Positions 8,519 through 16,193 of a DNA stretch of 64,000 nucleotides are shown here, one piece after another. This DNA comes from Pseudomonas guariconensis. Its GTDB lineage: Bacteria; Pseudomonadota; Gammaproteobacteria; Pseudomonadales; Pseudomonadaceae. Below the pieces are notes generated by a model. That model saw only the letters and a list, made by a program, of their open reading frames with translations, was not told the DNA's origin and did not search any database. A program made the position numbers and the translations under genes. The DNA is taken from contig NZ_JADLJL010000021.1 of the NCBI RefSeq assembly GCF_015680235.1, positions 1-64,000 on the forward strand. The letters run 5' to 3'. Each line of letters begins with the position of its first letter. Position 1 is the first letter of the stretch.

Positions 8519-8875
8519 GTGGAAATCTTCAAGGAATTTACGTTCGAATCGGCCCACCGCCTGCCCAACGTCCCGGCCGGGCACAAGTGCGGTCGCCTGC
8601 ATGGCCACTCGTTCAAGGTCGGCCTGCACCTGACCGGCCCACTCGACCCGCATACCGGCTGGATCCGCGACTTCGCCGAGATCAAGGCGATCTTCAAGCC
8701 GATCTACGAGCAGCTGGACCACAACTACCTGAACGACATCCCTGGCCTGGAAAACCCCACCAGCGAAGTGATCGCCAAGTGGATCTGGGACCAAGTCAAG
8801 CCGCTGCTGCCGGAGCTGTCGAAGGTGCGCATCCACGAGACCTGCACCAGCGGTTGTGAATACAGCGGCGACTGA
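8519..8875 (+). CDS. queD: 6-carboxy-5,6,7,8-tetrahydropterin synthase
   Basis: 118-residue QueD, the second step of queuosine precursor synthesis, which converts 7,8-dihydroneopterin triphosphate to 6-carboxytetrahydropterin. Visible landmarks are the zinc histidines in SAHRLPN and HGHSF, the catalytic Cys in KCGRLHGH, and the C-terminal ETCTSGCEY. The length is normal for the short family form. The start is GTG at 8519 giving [11 protein letters not shown]; no in-frame ATG gives a complete domain. It is convergent with an unknown gene 10 bases beyond its stop. Confidence 0.92.
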   Translation: MEIFKEFTFESAHRLPNVPAGHKCGRLHGHSFKVGLHLTGPLDPHTGWIRDFAEIKAIFKPIYEQLDHNYLNDIPGLENPTSEVIAKWIWDQVKPLLPELSKVRIHETCTSGCEYSGD

Positions 8876-8884
8876 TCCGCGCAC

Positions 8885-9502
8885 TCAGCCCAAGGGCCTG
8901 GGGTGCACAGGCACGGGCATGTTGACGATTTCCAGGCTCAGCAGGCCCCTGACACCCTGGTGCGTCGCCAGGTACGGTCGACCGAACTGCCGGTAGCGCC
9001 TGACGGATGCTCCGGAGGGGTCGATCAGTTCCAGGTTGCATGGCCGCTGCCCGAGTTCGACTCGCCGGGGGTCGAGGCTGTCGATTATCCAAAGCGGTGC
9101 ATGCCCGCTGCCCGCCGGGTGCCGGCTCCCCGACATCCCCACATAGCCGAAGTCCTTGCTCATTACATAGTCGAGCTTCGGCCACAGGTCGGCAGCCTGG
9201 CCGACATAGGCCGGCCTGATCTCATAGGCGAACTGCTCGTGGATCCGGTACACGCCAAACCACAGCACATCGCAGAGAATACCGGCACTGCTCGTACGCA
9301 ATGGGGAGCTCGGTAGCAGCGCACCTTCAGGTTCCACCCTCATCCAGCCGTCTTCGCCATCGCCACTTTCGAAGCGCACCCACAGCGGCGCCAAATGGCC
9401 AACGGCACGATCCCAGGCGCACGGATCGACCCGTACGCCCAGCAGCTGCCACCAGCAGCGGGCGTTGAAACACAGGTCAGGTTCAAAGACATAACCGCTC
9501 AC
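8885..9502 (-). CDS. Hypothetical protein, tryptophan-rich
   Basis: 205 residues from a GTG at 9502 with an excellent ribosome binding site (GAGGAGGGG seven to eight bases upstream). A longer in-frame extension overlaps the next gene and lacks support. I do not recognise the family. The protein is soluble, without signal peptide or transmembrane helix, and rich in Trp (CWWQLLG, APLWVRF, DVLWFGVY). A histidine-containing central segment (SGSRHPAGSGHAPLW) lies about two thirds along. It is downstream of a DUF1289 gene with a 67-base gap and may be its operon partner. Codon use looks like its neighbours. Confidence 0.65.
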   Translation of the reverse strand: MSGYVFEPDLCFNARCWWQLLGVRVDPCAWDRAVGHLAPLWVRFESGDGEDGWMRVEPEGALLPSSPLRTSSAGILCDVLWFGVYRIHEQFAYEIRPAYVGQAADLWPKLDYVMSKDFGYVGMSGSRHPAGSGHAPLWIIDSLDPRRVELGQRPCNLELIDPSGASVRRYRQFGRPYLATHQGVRGLLSLEIVNMPVPVHPRPLG

Positions 9503-9569
9503 ACCAGCCCCTCCTCGATCACCGAGTGCCGAAGCTAGCGACGCGGCGAGGCGCCGGGCAGGAGGAAAA

Positions 9570-10037
9570 TCAGCCCAGGGCAGCCTGCAGGAAGGACGGC
9601 GCGATATAACGCTGGTAATGGGCCTCGGACAGCAGGAAGAACTCCCGGTCGATGGCATCGCGCAACTGCGGCAGTTCCCAGTCGCGGAATTCGGGCAGCA
9701 AGGCCATGCCGTAGGCTTCCAGATCGCGGATCAGGCGGGCGCCGCGGGCGATCAACTGATAGGCCCAGCAGTATTCGGACTGATGGGCCAGGAAGCGGAT
9801 GGAGCGGTGTTCTAGCTGCTGGCGCAGACGGGCTTTGTCGAACACCTCCAGTTTGGCCATCATCACCTGCACCAGCAACTGCTCCAGACGCAGCCAGACG
9901 GCACGTTTTTCGTCCTCGTCGTAGCTGTTCCAGTGGATCACTTCATGGTGGAAACGCTTGCATCCGCGGCATACCAGGTCGCCATAGACCGTGGAGCAGA
10001 GCCCGACGCACGGGGTCTTGATGGATTGGTTGGACAT
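9570..10037 (-). CDS. DUF1289-family cysteine-motif protein
   Basis: 155 residues. The N-terminus carries the DUF1289 cysteine motif (PCVGLCSTVYGDLVCRGCKR, about residues 9-28), four cysteines likely to bind a metal. The remaining 125 residues are helical and conserved in Pseudomonas homologues, giving a longer form than the usual 60-80 residue DUF1289 protein. Function unknown. It is divergent from acnB across a 405-base structured region and precedes the unknown Trp-rich gene. Confidence 0.78.
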   Translation of the reverse strand: MSNQSIKTPCVGLCSTVYGDLVCRGCKRFHHEVIHWNSYDEDEKRAVWLRLEQLLVQVMMAKLEVFDKARLRQQLEHRSIRFLAHQSEYCWAYQLIARGARLIRDLEAYGMALLPEFRDWELPQLRDAIDREFFLLSEAHYQRYIAPSFLQAALG

Positions 10038-10147
10038 GTAGGAACAACGACTTGACGGTGGAACACGGCCCCATGTTAGCCCTTTGTCTAACCACGGTCA
10101 CTCGTTAAAGTCACATATGCCGCCTTACTTTCGTCCCGTTTTTACCG

Positions 10148-10153
10148 TAGAAT
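10148..10153 (+). promoter_or_regulatory. Candidate acnB -10 element
   Basis: TAGAAT about 290 bases before the acnB start. The hexamer 17 bases upstream is TTACTT, a poor -35 match. If used, the transcript would begin near 10160 and carry the whole hairpin in its leader. Confidence 0.4.
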
Positions 10154-10185
10154 CACACCGCCTTTTCAAGGCACCAATGTCCGTT

Positions 10186-10321
10186 GGAAGCTGTTTTCAA
10201 AGCGTCACGAGCACAGTTCATCCGGTAGAACGGCGTTGGCCGGGGCATGCCACCGTGCATGGCCCGCGCCAGCCCTCATCAGCTCACCGTTCTACAGGCG
10301 TAAAACTTTGAAAGCAGCTTC
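10186..10321 (+). ncRNA. Large imperfect hairpin in the acnB leader
   Basis: Outer arms GGAAGCTGTTTTCAAAG (10186-10202) and CTTTGAAAGCAGCTTC (10306-10321) are complementary with one bulge. Inner arms GTAGAACGG (10225-10233) and ACCGTTCTAC (10286-10295) also pair. The apex holds GGGGCATGC / GCATGGCCC with one mismatch. The nesting of three separate stems over 136 bases is unlikely by chance. It could be a leader regulatory structure or a separate small RNA; I know no named family matching it. Confidence 0.45.
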
Positions 10322-10442
10322 TGTAAGGATTCTCCGCGACCCTGGCTGGGCGGCCCAAAAAGCCGTGATTGCGCATGGGTGCGGGGAATGCTGGATGAGC
10401 GTCCCGGACTCCCTTTAGGGACCACTGATGAGGGTAATAACT

Positions 10443-13052
10443 GTGCTTGAAGCCTACCGCAAACACATCGAAGAGCGTGCCGCCCTGGGCATCGTGCCCC
10501 AGCCGCTGAACGCCGAACAAACTGCAGGCCTGGTCGAGCTGCTGAAGAACCCGCCGGCCGGCGAAGAAGCCTTCCTCGTAGACCTGATCACCAACCGCGT
10601 TCCCCCAGGGGTCGACGAAGCCGCCTACGTCAAGGCCGCTTTCCTCTCCGCTATCGCCAAGGGCGAAGCCAAGTCGCCGCTGATCGACCGCAAGCACGCC
10701 ACCGAACTGCTGGGCACCATGCAGGGCGGCTACAACATCGAAACGCTGGTTGCGCTGCTGGATGACGCCGAACTGGGCGCCGTCGCGGCCGAACAGCTCA
10801 AGCACACCCTGCTGATGTTCGATGCCTTCCACGATGTGGCCGAGAAAGCCAAGGCCGGCAACGCCAATGCCAAGGCCGTCCTGGATTCCTGGGCCGCTGG
10901 CGAGTGGTTCACCGCCCGCCCGGCCATCGCCGAAAAATACACCCTGACCGTGTTCAAGGTGCCAGGCGAAACCAACACCGACGACCTGTCCCCTGCCCCG
11001 GACGCCTGGTCGCGCCCCGACATCCCGCTGCACGCCCTGGCCATGCTGAAAATGGCCCGCGACGGCATCGAGCCGCAGCAGCCGGGCTCGGTCGGCCCGC
11101 TGGCCCAGATCGAAGCGGTCAAGGCCAAGGGCTTCCCGGTCGCCTACGTCGGCGACGTGGTCGGCACCGGTTCCTCGCGTAAATCGGCCACCAACTCGGT
11201 GCTGTGGTTCTTCGGCGACGACATCCCGTACGTGCCGAACAAGCGCGCCGGTGGCTTCTGCTTCGGCACCAAGATCGCCCCGATCTTCTACAACACCATG
11301 GAAGACGCCGGCGCCCTGCCGATCGAATTCGACTGCACCAACCTGGCCATGGGCGACGTCATCGACGTCTATCCGTTCAAGGGCGAAGTCCGTCGTCACG
11401 GTAGCGACGAGCTGGTCACCACCTTCGAACTGAAGACCGAAGTCCTGCTCGACGAAGTCCGCGCTGGCGGCCGTATCCCGCTGATCGTCGGCCGCGGCCT
11501 GACCGAGAAAGCCCGCGCCGAGCTGGGCCTGGGTGCCTCGGACCTGTTCAAGAAACCCGAGCAGCCTGCCGACTCCGGCAAGGGCTTCACCCTGGCCCAG
11601 AAGATGGTCGGTCGCGCCTGCGGTCTGCCGGAAGGCCAGGGCGTGCGCCCAGGTGCCTACTGCGAACCGAAGATGACCACCGTCGGCTCCCAGGACACCA
11701 CCGGCCCGATGACCCGCGACGAGCTGAAGGACCTGGCCTGCCTGGGCTTCTCCGCCGACCTGGTCATGCAGTCGTTCTGCCACACCGCGGCCTATCCGAA
11801 GCCGATCGACGTCACCACCCACCACACCCTGCCGGACTTCATCCGCACCCGTGGCGGCGTGTCCCTGCGCCCTGGCGACGGCATCATCCACAGCTGGCTG
11901 AACCGCATGCTGCTGCCTGACACCGTCGGCACCGGTGGCGACTCGCACACCCGCTTCCCGATCGGCATCTCCTTCCCAGCCGGTTCCGGCCTGGTAGCCT
12001 TCGCCGCTGCCACCGGCGTCATGCCGCTGGACATGCCCGAGTCGGTGCTGGTTCGCTTCAAGGGCAAGCTGCAGCCTGGCATCACCCTGCGCGACCTGGT
12101 CCATGCCATTCCTTACTACGCGATCCAGCAGGGCCTGCTGACCGTCGAGAAGAAGGGCAAGAAGAACATCTTCTCCGGTCGCATCCTGGAGATCGAAGGC
12201 CTCAACGAGCTGACCGTCGAACAAGCCTTCGAGCTGTCCGACGCCTCGGCCGAGCGCTCCGCCGCCGGTTGCACCATCAAACTGCCGGAAGAGTCGATCG
12301 CCGAGTACCTGAAGTCCAACATCACCCTGCTGCGCTGGATGATCAGCGAAGGCTACGGTGATGCCCGTACCCTGGAGCGCCGCGCCCAGGCGATGGAAGC
12401 CTGGCTGGCCAAGCCACAGCTGCTGTCCGCCGATGCCGACGCCGAGTACGCCGCAGTCATCGAAATCGACCTGGCCGACGTCAAGGAGCCTGTGCTCTGC
12501 GCGCCGAACGACCCGGACGATGCCCGCCTGCTGTCCACCGTTGCCGGCGACAAGATCGACGAGGTGTTCATCGGTTCGTGCATGACCAACATCGGTCACT
12601 TCCGCGCTGCCGGCAAGCTGCTGGACAAGGTCAAGGGCGGTATCCCGACCCGTCTGTGGCTGGCGCCGCCAACCAAAATGGATGCCCACCAGCTGACCGA
12701 AGAAGGCTACTACGGCATCTACGGCAAGGCCGGTGCGCGCATGGAAATGCCAGGCTGCTCGCTGTGCATGGGTAACCAGGCGCGCGTGCAGACCGGTTCG
12801 ACCGTGGTCTCCACCTCGACCCGTAACTTCCCGAACCGCCTGGGTGACGCCACCAACGTCTACCTGGCTTCGGCCGAGCTGGCCGCGGTTGCCTCGATCC
12901 TCGGCAAGCTGCCGACTGTCGAAGAGTACCTGCAGTACGCCAAGGACATCGACAGCATGGCTGCCGACGTCTACCGCTACCTGAGCTTCGACCAGATCGC
13001 CGAGTTCCGCGAAGCGGCGGCCAACGCCCAGATCCCTGTGGTCCAGGCGTAA
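10443..13052 (+). CDS. acnB: Bifunctional aconitate hydratase 2 / 2-methylisocitrate dehydratase
   Basis: 869-residue AcnB. It interconverts citrate and isocitrate in the TCA cycle and can hydrate 2-methylaconitate in the methylcitrate cycle. The domain order is AcnB-type: N-terminal helical HEAT-like domain ([13 protein letters not shown] onward), swivel domain, then catalytic domains. The three [4Fe-4S] cysteines are Cys713 ([10 protein letters not shown]), Cys772 and Cys775 (CSLCMGNQ), close to the E. coli numbering. I chose GTG 10443 over ATG 10428 because GAGGG lies eight bases before the GTG and homologues begin LEAYRKH. It is convergent with prpD; a strong terminator follows. In other bacteria apo-AcnB binds mRNA, so the structured leader is of interest. 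Confidence 0.95.
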   Translation: MLEAYRKHIEERAALGIVPQPLNAEQTAGLVELLKNPPAGEEAFLVDLITNRVPPGVDEAAYVKAAFLSAIAKGEAKSPLIDRKHATELLGTMQGGYNIETLVALLDDAELGAVAAEQLKHTLLMFDAFHDVAEKAKAGNANAKAVLDSWAAGEWFTARPAIAEKYTLTVFKVPGETNTDDLSPAPDAWSRPDIPLHALAMLKMARDGIEPQQPGSVGPLAQIEAVKAKGFPVAYVGDVVGTGSSRKSATNSVLWFFGDDIPYVPNKRAGGFCFGTKIAPIFYNTMEDAGALPIEFDCTNLAMGDVIDVYPFKGEVRRHGSDELVTTFELKTEVLLDEVRAGGRIPLIVGRGLTEKARAELGLGASDLFKKPEQPADSGKGFTLAQKMVGRACGLPEGQGVRPGAYCEPKMTTVGSQDTTGPMTRDELKDLACLGFSADLVMQSFCHTAAYPKPIDVTTHHTLPDFIRTRGGVSLRPGDGIIHSWLNRMLLPDTVGTGGDSHTRFPIGISFPAGSGLVAFAAATGVMPLDMPESVLVRFKGKLQPGITLRDLVHAIPYYAIQQGLLTVEKKGKKNIFSGRILEIEGLNELTVEQAFELSDASAERSAAGCTIKLPEESIAEYLKSNITLLRWMISEGYGDARTLERRAQAMEAWLAKPQLLSADADAEYAAVIEIDLADVKEPVLCAPNDPDDARLLSTVAGDKIDEVFIGSCMTNIGHFRAAGKLLDKVKGGIPTRLWLAPPTKMDAHQLTEEGYYGIYGKAGARMEMPGCSLCMGNQARVQTGSTVVSTSTRNFPNRLGDATNVYLASAELAAVASILGKLPTVEEYLQYAKDIDSMAADVYRYLSFDQIAEFREAAANAQIPVVQA

Positions 13053-13080
13053 TCGTTGAGCTGTAGGCTGTAACGAGAAA

Positions 13081-13109
13081 GCCCCGGCAGAAATGCCGGG
13101 GCTTTTTTT
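13081..13109 (+). terminator. Rho-independent terminator after acnB
   Basis: GCCCCGGC (13081-13088) pairs with GCCGGGGC (13095-13102) over a six-base loop, followed by seven T. It is 28 bases past the acnB stop. Confidence 0.92.
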
Positions 13110-13121
13110 GTTGGCCATGCT

Positions 13122-13206
13122 GGCCCAATCGCGGGACAAGCCCGTTCTCACAAGCAGCTAGAGCAGACCCACCGCTGTGGGAGCGGGCTTGCCCCGCGAT
13201 TGGGTC
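13122..13206. repeat. Inverted REP pair between acnB and prpD
   Basis: Two opposed copies of the GGGAGCGGGCTTGCCCCGCGATTG type (13122-13152 and 13176-13206) separated by 23 bases lie between the convergent 3' ends. The right copy ends 13 bases from the prpD stop. Confidence 0.8.
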
Positions 13207-13219
13207 GCAACAGACGACT

Positions 13220-14704
13220 TCAAATCACGAACAGATCGACGAACCTGTGCACAGCGGTCTCCTCGAGCCGCCGCTGGTCCTTGCACACAGCAAGGATTTC
13301 ATCGCAACGCTGACGCGCGAACCGCGTCGCCAGGTTCTCCCGGAACTTGGCCTCCAACAGCGGTATCCCCTCCCCGCGCCGGCGCCGATGCCCGATTGGG
13401 TACTCCACCACCACCTGCTCGGTATGGCTGCCGTCCTTGAAGAACACCTGCAGGCCATTGGCAATGGAACGCTTGTCCGCCTCCAGGTACTCGCGGCTGA
13501 ATCGCGGTTCCTCGACGATTTCCATCTTCTCGCGCAAACGGTCGATGCTCGGGTGCACCGCGTGGAAGGCATCCTCGTAGTACTCGGCCACCAGGCCACC
13601 GAAGATCAGCGGCACGGCGACCATGTACTGCAGGCAGTGATCTCGGTCGGCCGCGTTGGCCAACGGGCCGACCTTGGAAATGATGCGTATCGCCGATTCA
13701 TTGGTACTGATGACGATGCGGTCGACTTCATGCAGGCGATTGCGCACCTGAGGGTGCAAGGCCACCGCCGCTTCGCACGCGGTCTGGGCGTGGAATTCGG
13801 CCGGGAAGCTGATCTTGAACAGCACGTTCTCCATCACGTAGCTGCCCAGTGGCTGCGGCAGGCGCAGCACCCGCTGCTCGACGGGTTTGAGCGCCAGGTC
13901 CTTGTTGGTGTGGCTGAAGGACACATCGTAGAAGCCCCATTGCGCTGCGGTCAGCACACCCGGCACGCCCATTTCGCCACGCAAGGCGATATCGGCCAGG
14001 CGTACGCCGCGACTAGAAGCATCGCCAGCCGCCCATGACTTGCGCGAGCCGGCATTGGGCGCATGGCGGTAGGTGCGCAGCGCCTGGCCGTCGACGAAGG
14101 CATGGGACAAGGCCGAGAGCATCTGCTCGCGGCTGGCACCCATGAGCCGTGCGCACACCGCAGTGGAAGCCACCTTGACCAGCACCACGTGGTCGAGACC
14201 GACACGGTTGAAGGCATTTTCCAGTGCCAGCACGCCCTGGATCTCGTGAGCCATGACCATGGCCTCGAGCACCGTGCGCATGGTCAGCGGTGGCTCGCCA
14301 TTGGCCACGCGCCGTTGCGAGAGGTGGTCAGCGACGGCGAGGATGCCACCCAGATTATCCGAGGGGTGCGCCCATTCGGCCGCCAGCCAGGTGTCGTTGT
14401 AGTCCAGCCAACGCACGGTGCAACCGATGTCCCAAGCCGCCTTGACCGGGTCCAGGCGGTAGGAAGTACCCGGCACACGTGCGCCGAAGGGCACCACGGT
14501 ACCTTCGACCAGCGGACCGAGGTGCTTGGTGCACTCGGGAAAGCGCAGGGCCAGCAGGCCGCAGCCCAGGGTGTCCATCAGGCAGTTGCGGGCGGTGTCC
14601 AGTGCCTCGCTCGACTCGACCTGGTATTCGAGCACGTAATCGGCGAGGGTCTGCAATACCTGGTCGTAGTCCGGGCGGTCGTTCAGGTCTACGTTGGCGC
14701 TCAT
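13220..14704 (-). CDS. prpD: 2-methylcitrate dehydratase (MmgE/PrpD family)
   Basis: 494-residue cofactor-independent 2-methylcitrate dehydratase, which converts 2-methylcitrate to 2-methylaconitate. The family is clear from [29 protein letters not shown] and the conserved H-rich segment [12 protein letters not shown]; the length matches PrpD. The start ATG at 14704 has GGGAG upstream; the longer in-frame version would read into a REP element. It is the last gene of the prpR-B-C-acnD-prpF-prpD operon. The operon already has AcnD/PrpF for the same step, so PrpD appears redundant or specific for another stereoisomer. Confidence 0.92.
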   Translation of the reverse strand: MSANVDLNDRPDYDQVLQTLADYVLEYQVESSEALDTARNCLMDTLGCGLLALRFPECTKHLGPLVEGTVVPFGARVPGTSYRLDPVKAAWDIGCTVRWLDYNDTWLAAEWAHPSDNLGGILAVADHLSQRRVANGEPPLTMRTVLEAMVMAHEIQGVLALENAFNRVGLDHVVLVKVASTAVCARLMGASREQMLSALSHAFVDGQALRTYRHAPNAGSRKSWAAGDASSRGVRLADIALRGEMGVPGVLTAAQWGFYDVSFSHTNKDLALKPVEQRVLRLPQPLGSYVMENVLFKISFPAEFHAQTACEAAVALHPQVRNRLHEVDRIVISTNESAIRIISKVGPLANAADRDHCLQYMVAVPLIFGGLVAEYYEDAFHAVHPSIDRLREKMEIVEEPRFSREYLEADKRSIANGLQVFFKDGSHTEQVVVEYPIGHRRRRGEGIPLLEAKFRENLATRFARQRCDEILAVCKDQRRLEETAVHRFVDLFVI

Positions 14705-14732
14705 TGTCTGCTCCCTTGATATGGAGCCGCTG

Positions 14733-14812
14733 TGCGCCCCATCGCGGGGCACCCCCACTCCTCCAGGCTCAACGCTGCCTGTAGGAGCGGGCTTGCCCCG
14801 CGATGGGCTGCA
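14733..14812. repeat. Inverted REP pair between prpF and prpD
   Basis: Left copy reads GCGCCCCATCGCGGGGCA onward, right copy GTAGGAGCGGGCTTGCCCCG onward; they are opposed around a short spacer and fill about half of the 150-base gap. Confidence 0.8.
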
Positions 14813-14854
14813 CAGCAGCCCCTCTCTCTTCGAAGCCGAGCGCCAAGTGCGTGT

Positions 14855-16045
14855 TTAGAAGCTATCGCCAGGCACGCGTACCCAGCCCTCCATCAGCACG
14901 CGAGCACTACGGCTCATGATGGCCTTGGTCACGGTCCATTCACCGTCCACCTTGCGCGCTTCGGCGCCCACCCGCAAGGTGCCGGACGGGTGGCCGAAGC
15001 GCACGGCACTGCGCTCGCCCCCGCCGGCGGCGAGGTTGACCAGCGTGCCGGGGATCGCTGCCGCCGTGCCGATGGCCACCGCTGCGGTGCCCATCATCGC
15101 GTGGTGCAGCTTGCCCATCGACAGCGCCCGCACCAGCAGGTCGATGTCGGCGGCCTCGACCGTCTTGCCGCTGGAAGCAGTGTAGGCGGTCGGCGGCGCG
15201 ACGAATGCCACCTTGGGCGTATGCTGACGTCCGGCAGCCTGGTCGACGTGTTCGATCAAGCCCATGCGCACGGCGCCATGGGCGCGAATGGTCTCGAAAC
15301 GTGCAAGCGCGGCAGGGTCGCCGTTGATCGCTTCCTGCAACTCGGTACCGGTGTAACCGATATCCGCGGCGTTGACGAAAATGGTCGGGATGCCGGCGTT
15401 GATCAGGGTTGCCTTGAGCGTCCCGACGCCGGGTACCTCAAGGTCGTCCACCAGATTGCCGGTAGGGAACATGGCGCCACCGTCGCCGTCCTCGTCGGCG
15501 GCCGGGTCGAGGAATTCCAGCTGCACTTCGGCGGCCGGGAAGGTCACGCCGTCCAGCTCGAAGTCACCGGTCTCTTGCACCTCACCTTCAGTGATCGGCA
15601 CGTGGGCGACGATGGTCTTGCCGATATTGGCCTGCCAGATGCGCACGGTGGCGATGCCGTTGCGTGGGATACGTGCCGGGTCTACCAGGCCGCTACTGAT
15701 GGCGAAGGAGCCGACCGCTGCGGAGAGGTTGCCGCAGTTGCCGCTCCAGTCGACGAAGGCCTTGTCGATGGCGACCTGGCCGAACAGGTAGTCGACGTCA
15801 TGCTCCGGGTGAGCGCTGCGCGAGAGGATCACCGTCTTGCTGGTGCTGGAGGTGGCGCCGCCCATGCCATCGATCTGCTTGGCGTAGGGGTCGGGGCTTC
15901 CGATCACCCGCAGCAACAGAGCATCGCGGGCAGGCCCGGGTTGCCGGGCGCGCTCGGGCAGGTCTTGCAGGCGGAAGAACACGCCTTTGCTGGTGCCGCC
16001 ACGGATGTAGGTGGCGGGGATTCTTACTTGTGGTGCGTGTGTCAT
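14855..16045 (-). CDS. prpF: 2-methylaconitate cis-trans isomerase
   Basis: 396-residue PrpF, a diaminopimelate-epimerase-like fold protein. It isomerises the trans-2-methylaconitate made by AcnD to the cis form used by AcnB, so AcnD function needs it. The N-terminus PATYIRGGTSKGVFFRLQDL is diagnostic of the family, and the C-terminal half repeats the fold (GTLVNLAAGGGERSAVRFGH). It lies directly after acnD on the same strand with a REP pair in the 148-base gap. The start is the ATG at 16045. Confidence 0.93.
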   Translation of the reverse strand: MTHAPQVRIPATYIRGGTSKGVFFRLQDLPERARQPGPARDALLLRVIGSPDPYAKQIDGMGGATSSTSKTVILSRSAHPEHDVDYLFGQVAIDKAFVDWSGNCGNLSAAVGSFAISSGLVDPARIPRNGIATVRIWQANIGKTIVAHVPITEGEVQETGDFELDGVTFPAAEVQLEFLDPAADEDGDGGAMFPTGNLVDDLEVPGVGTLKATLINAGIPTIFVNAADIGYTGTELQEAINGDPAALARFETIRAHGAVRMGLIEHVDQAAGRQHTPKVAFVAPPTAYTASSGKTVEAADIDLLVRALSMGKLHHAMMGTAAVAIGTAAAIPGTLVNLAAGGGERSAVRFGHPSGTLRVGAEARKVDGEWTVTKAIMSRSARVLMEGWVRVPGDSF

Positions 16046-16087
16046 GGTCGAGTGTCCTGATTGTCTCGCTCCGGCAGAAAACCTGGG

Positions 16088-16185
16088 GCTGCTACGCAGC
16101 CCTCTCGCGGCACAAGGCCGTTCCTACAGACGAGCGCATTTCCTGTAGGAGCGGCCTCGTGCCGCGAAAGGGCCGCAAAGCGGCC
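16088..16185. repeat. Inverted REP pair (GGCCTTGTGCCGCG type) between acnD and prpF
   Basis: Two long opposed arms, 16088-16129 and 16144-16185, of the form TGTAGGAGCGGCCTCGTGCC with an attached GGCCGCAAAGCGGCC stem. The right arm ends eight bases from the acnD stop. This is a different class from the neighbouring GCGGGCTTGCCCCGCG copies. Confidence 0.8.
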
Positions 16186-16193
16186 CCGCTCAC

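Larger units (their letters stand above)
10038..10442 (+). other. Long leader region between the DUF1289 gene and acnB
   Basis: The 405-base gap has no convincing gene; the 75-codon ORF from 10084 lacks a ribosome binding site and coding pattern. It holds a TAGAAT -10 candidate (10148) and a large imperfect hairpin (10186-10321). The short ribosome binding site region GAGGG sits just before the acnB GTG. Confidence 0.6.

Noticed and set aside
10084..10311. 75-codon ORF in the acnB leader
   Set aside because: Overlaps the inverted-repeat structure, lacks a ribosome binding site and a Pseudomonas coding pattern.
10284..13151. 955-codon minus-strand ORF antisense to acnB
   Set aside because: Composition is a mirror of AcnB codons (repetitive V/G/Q/H/D); no domains, and AcnB is complete on the other strand.
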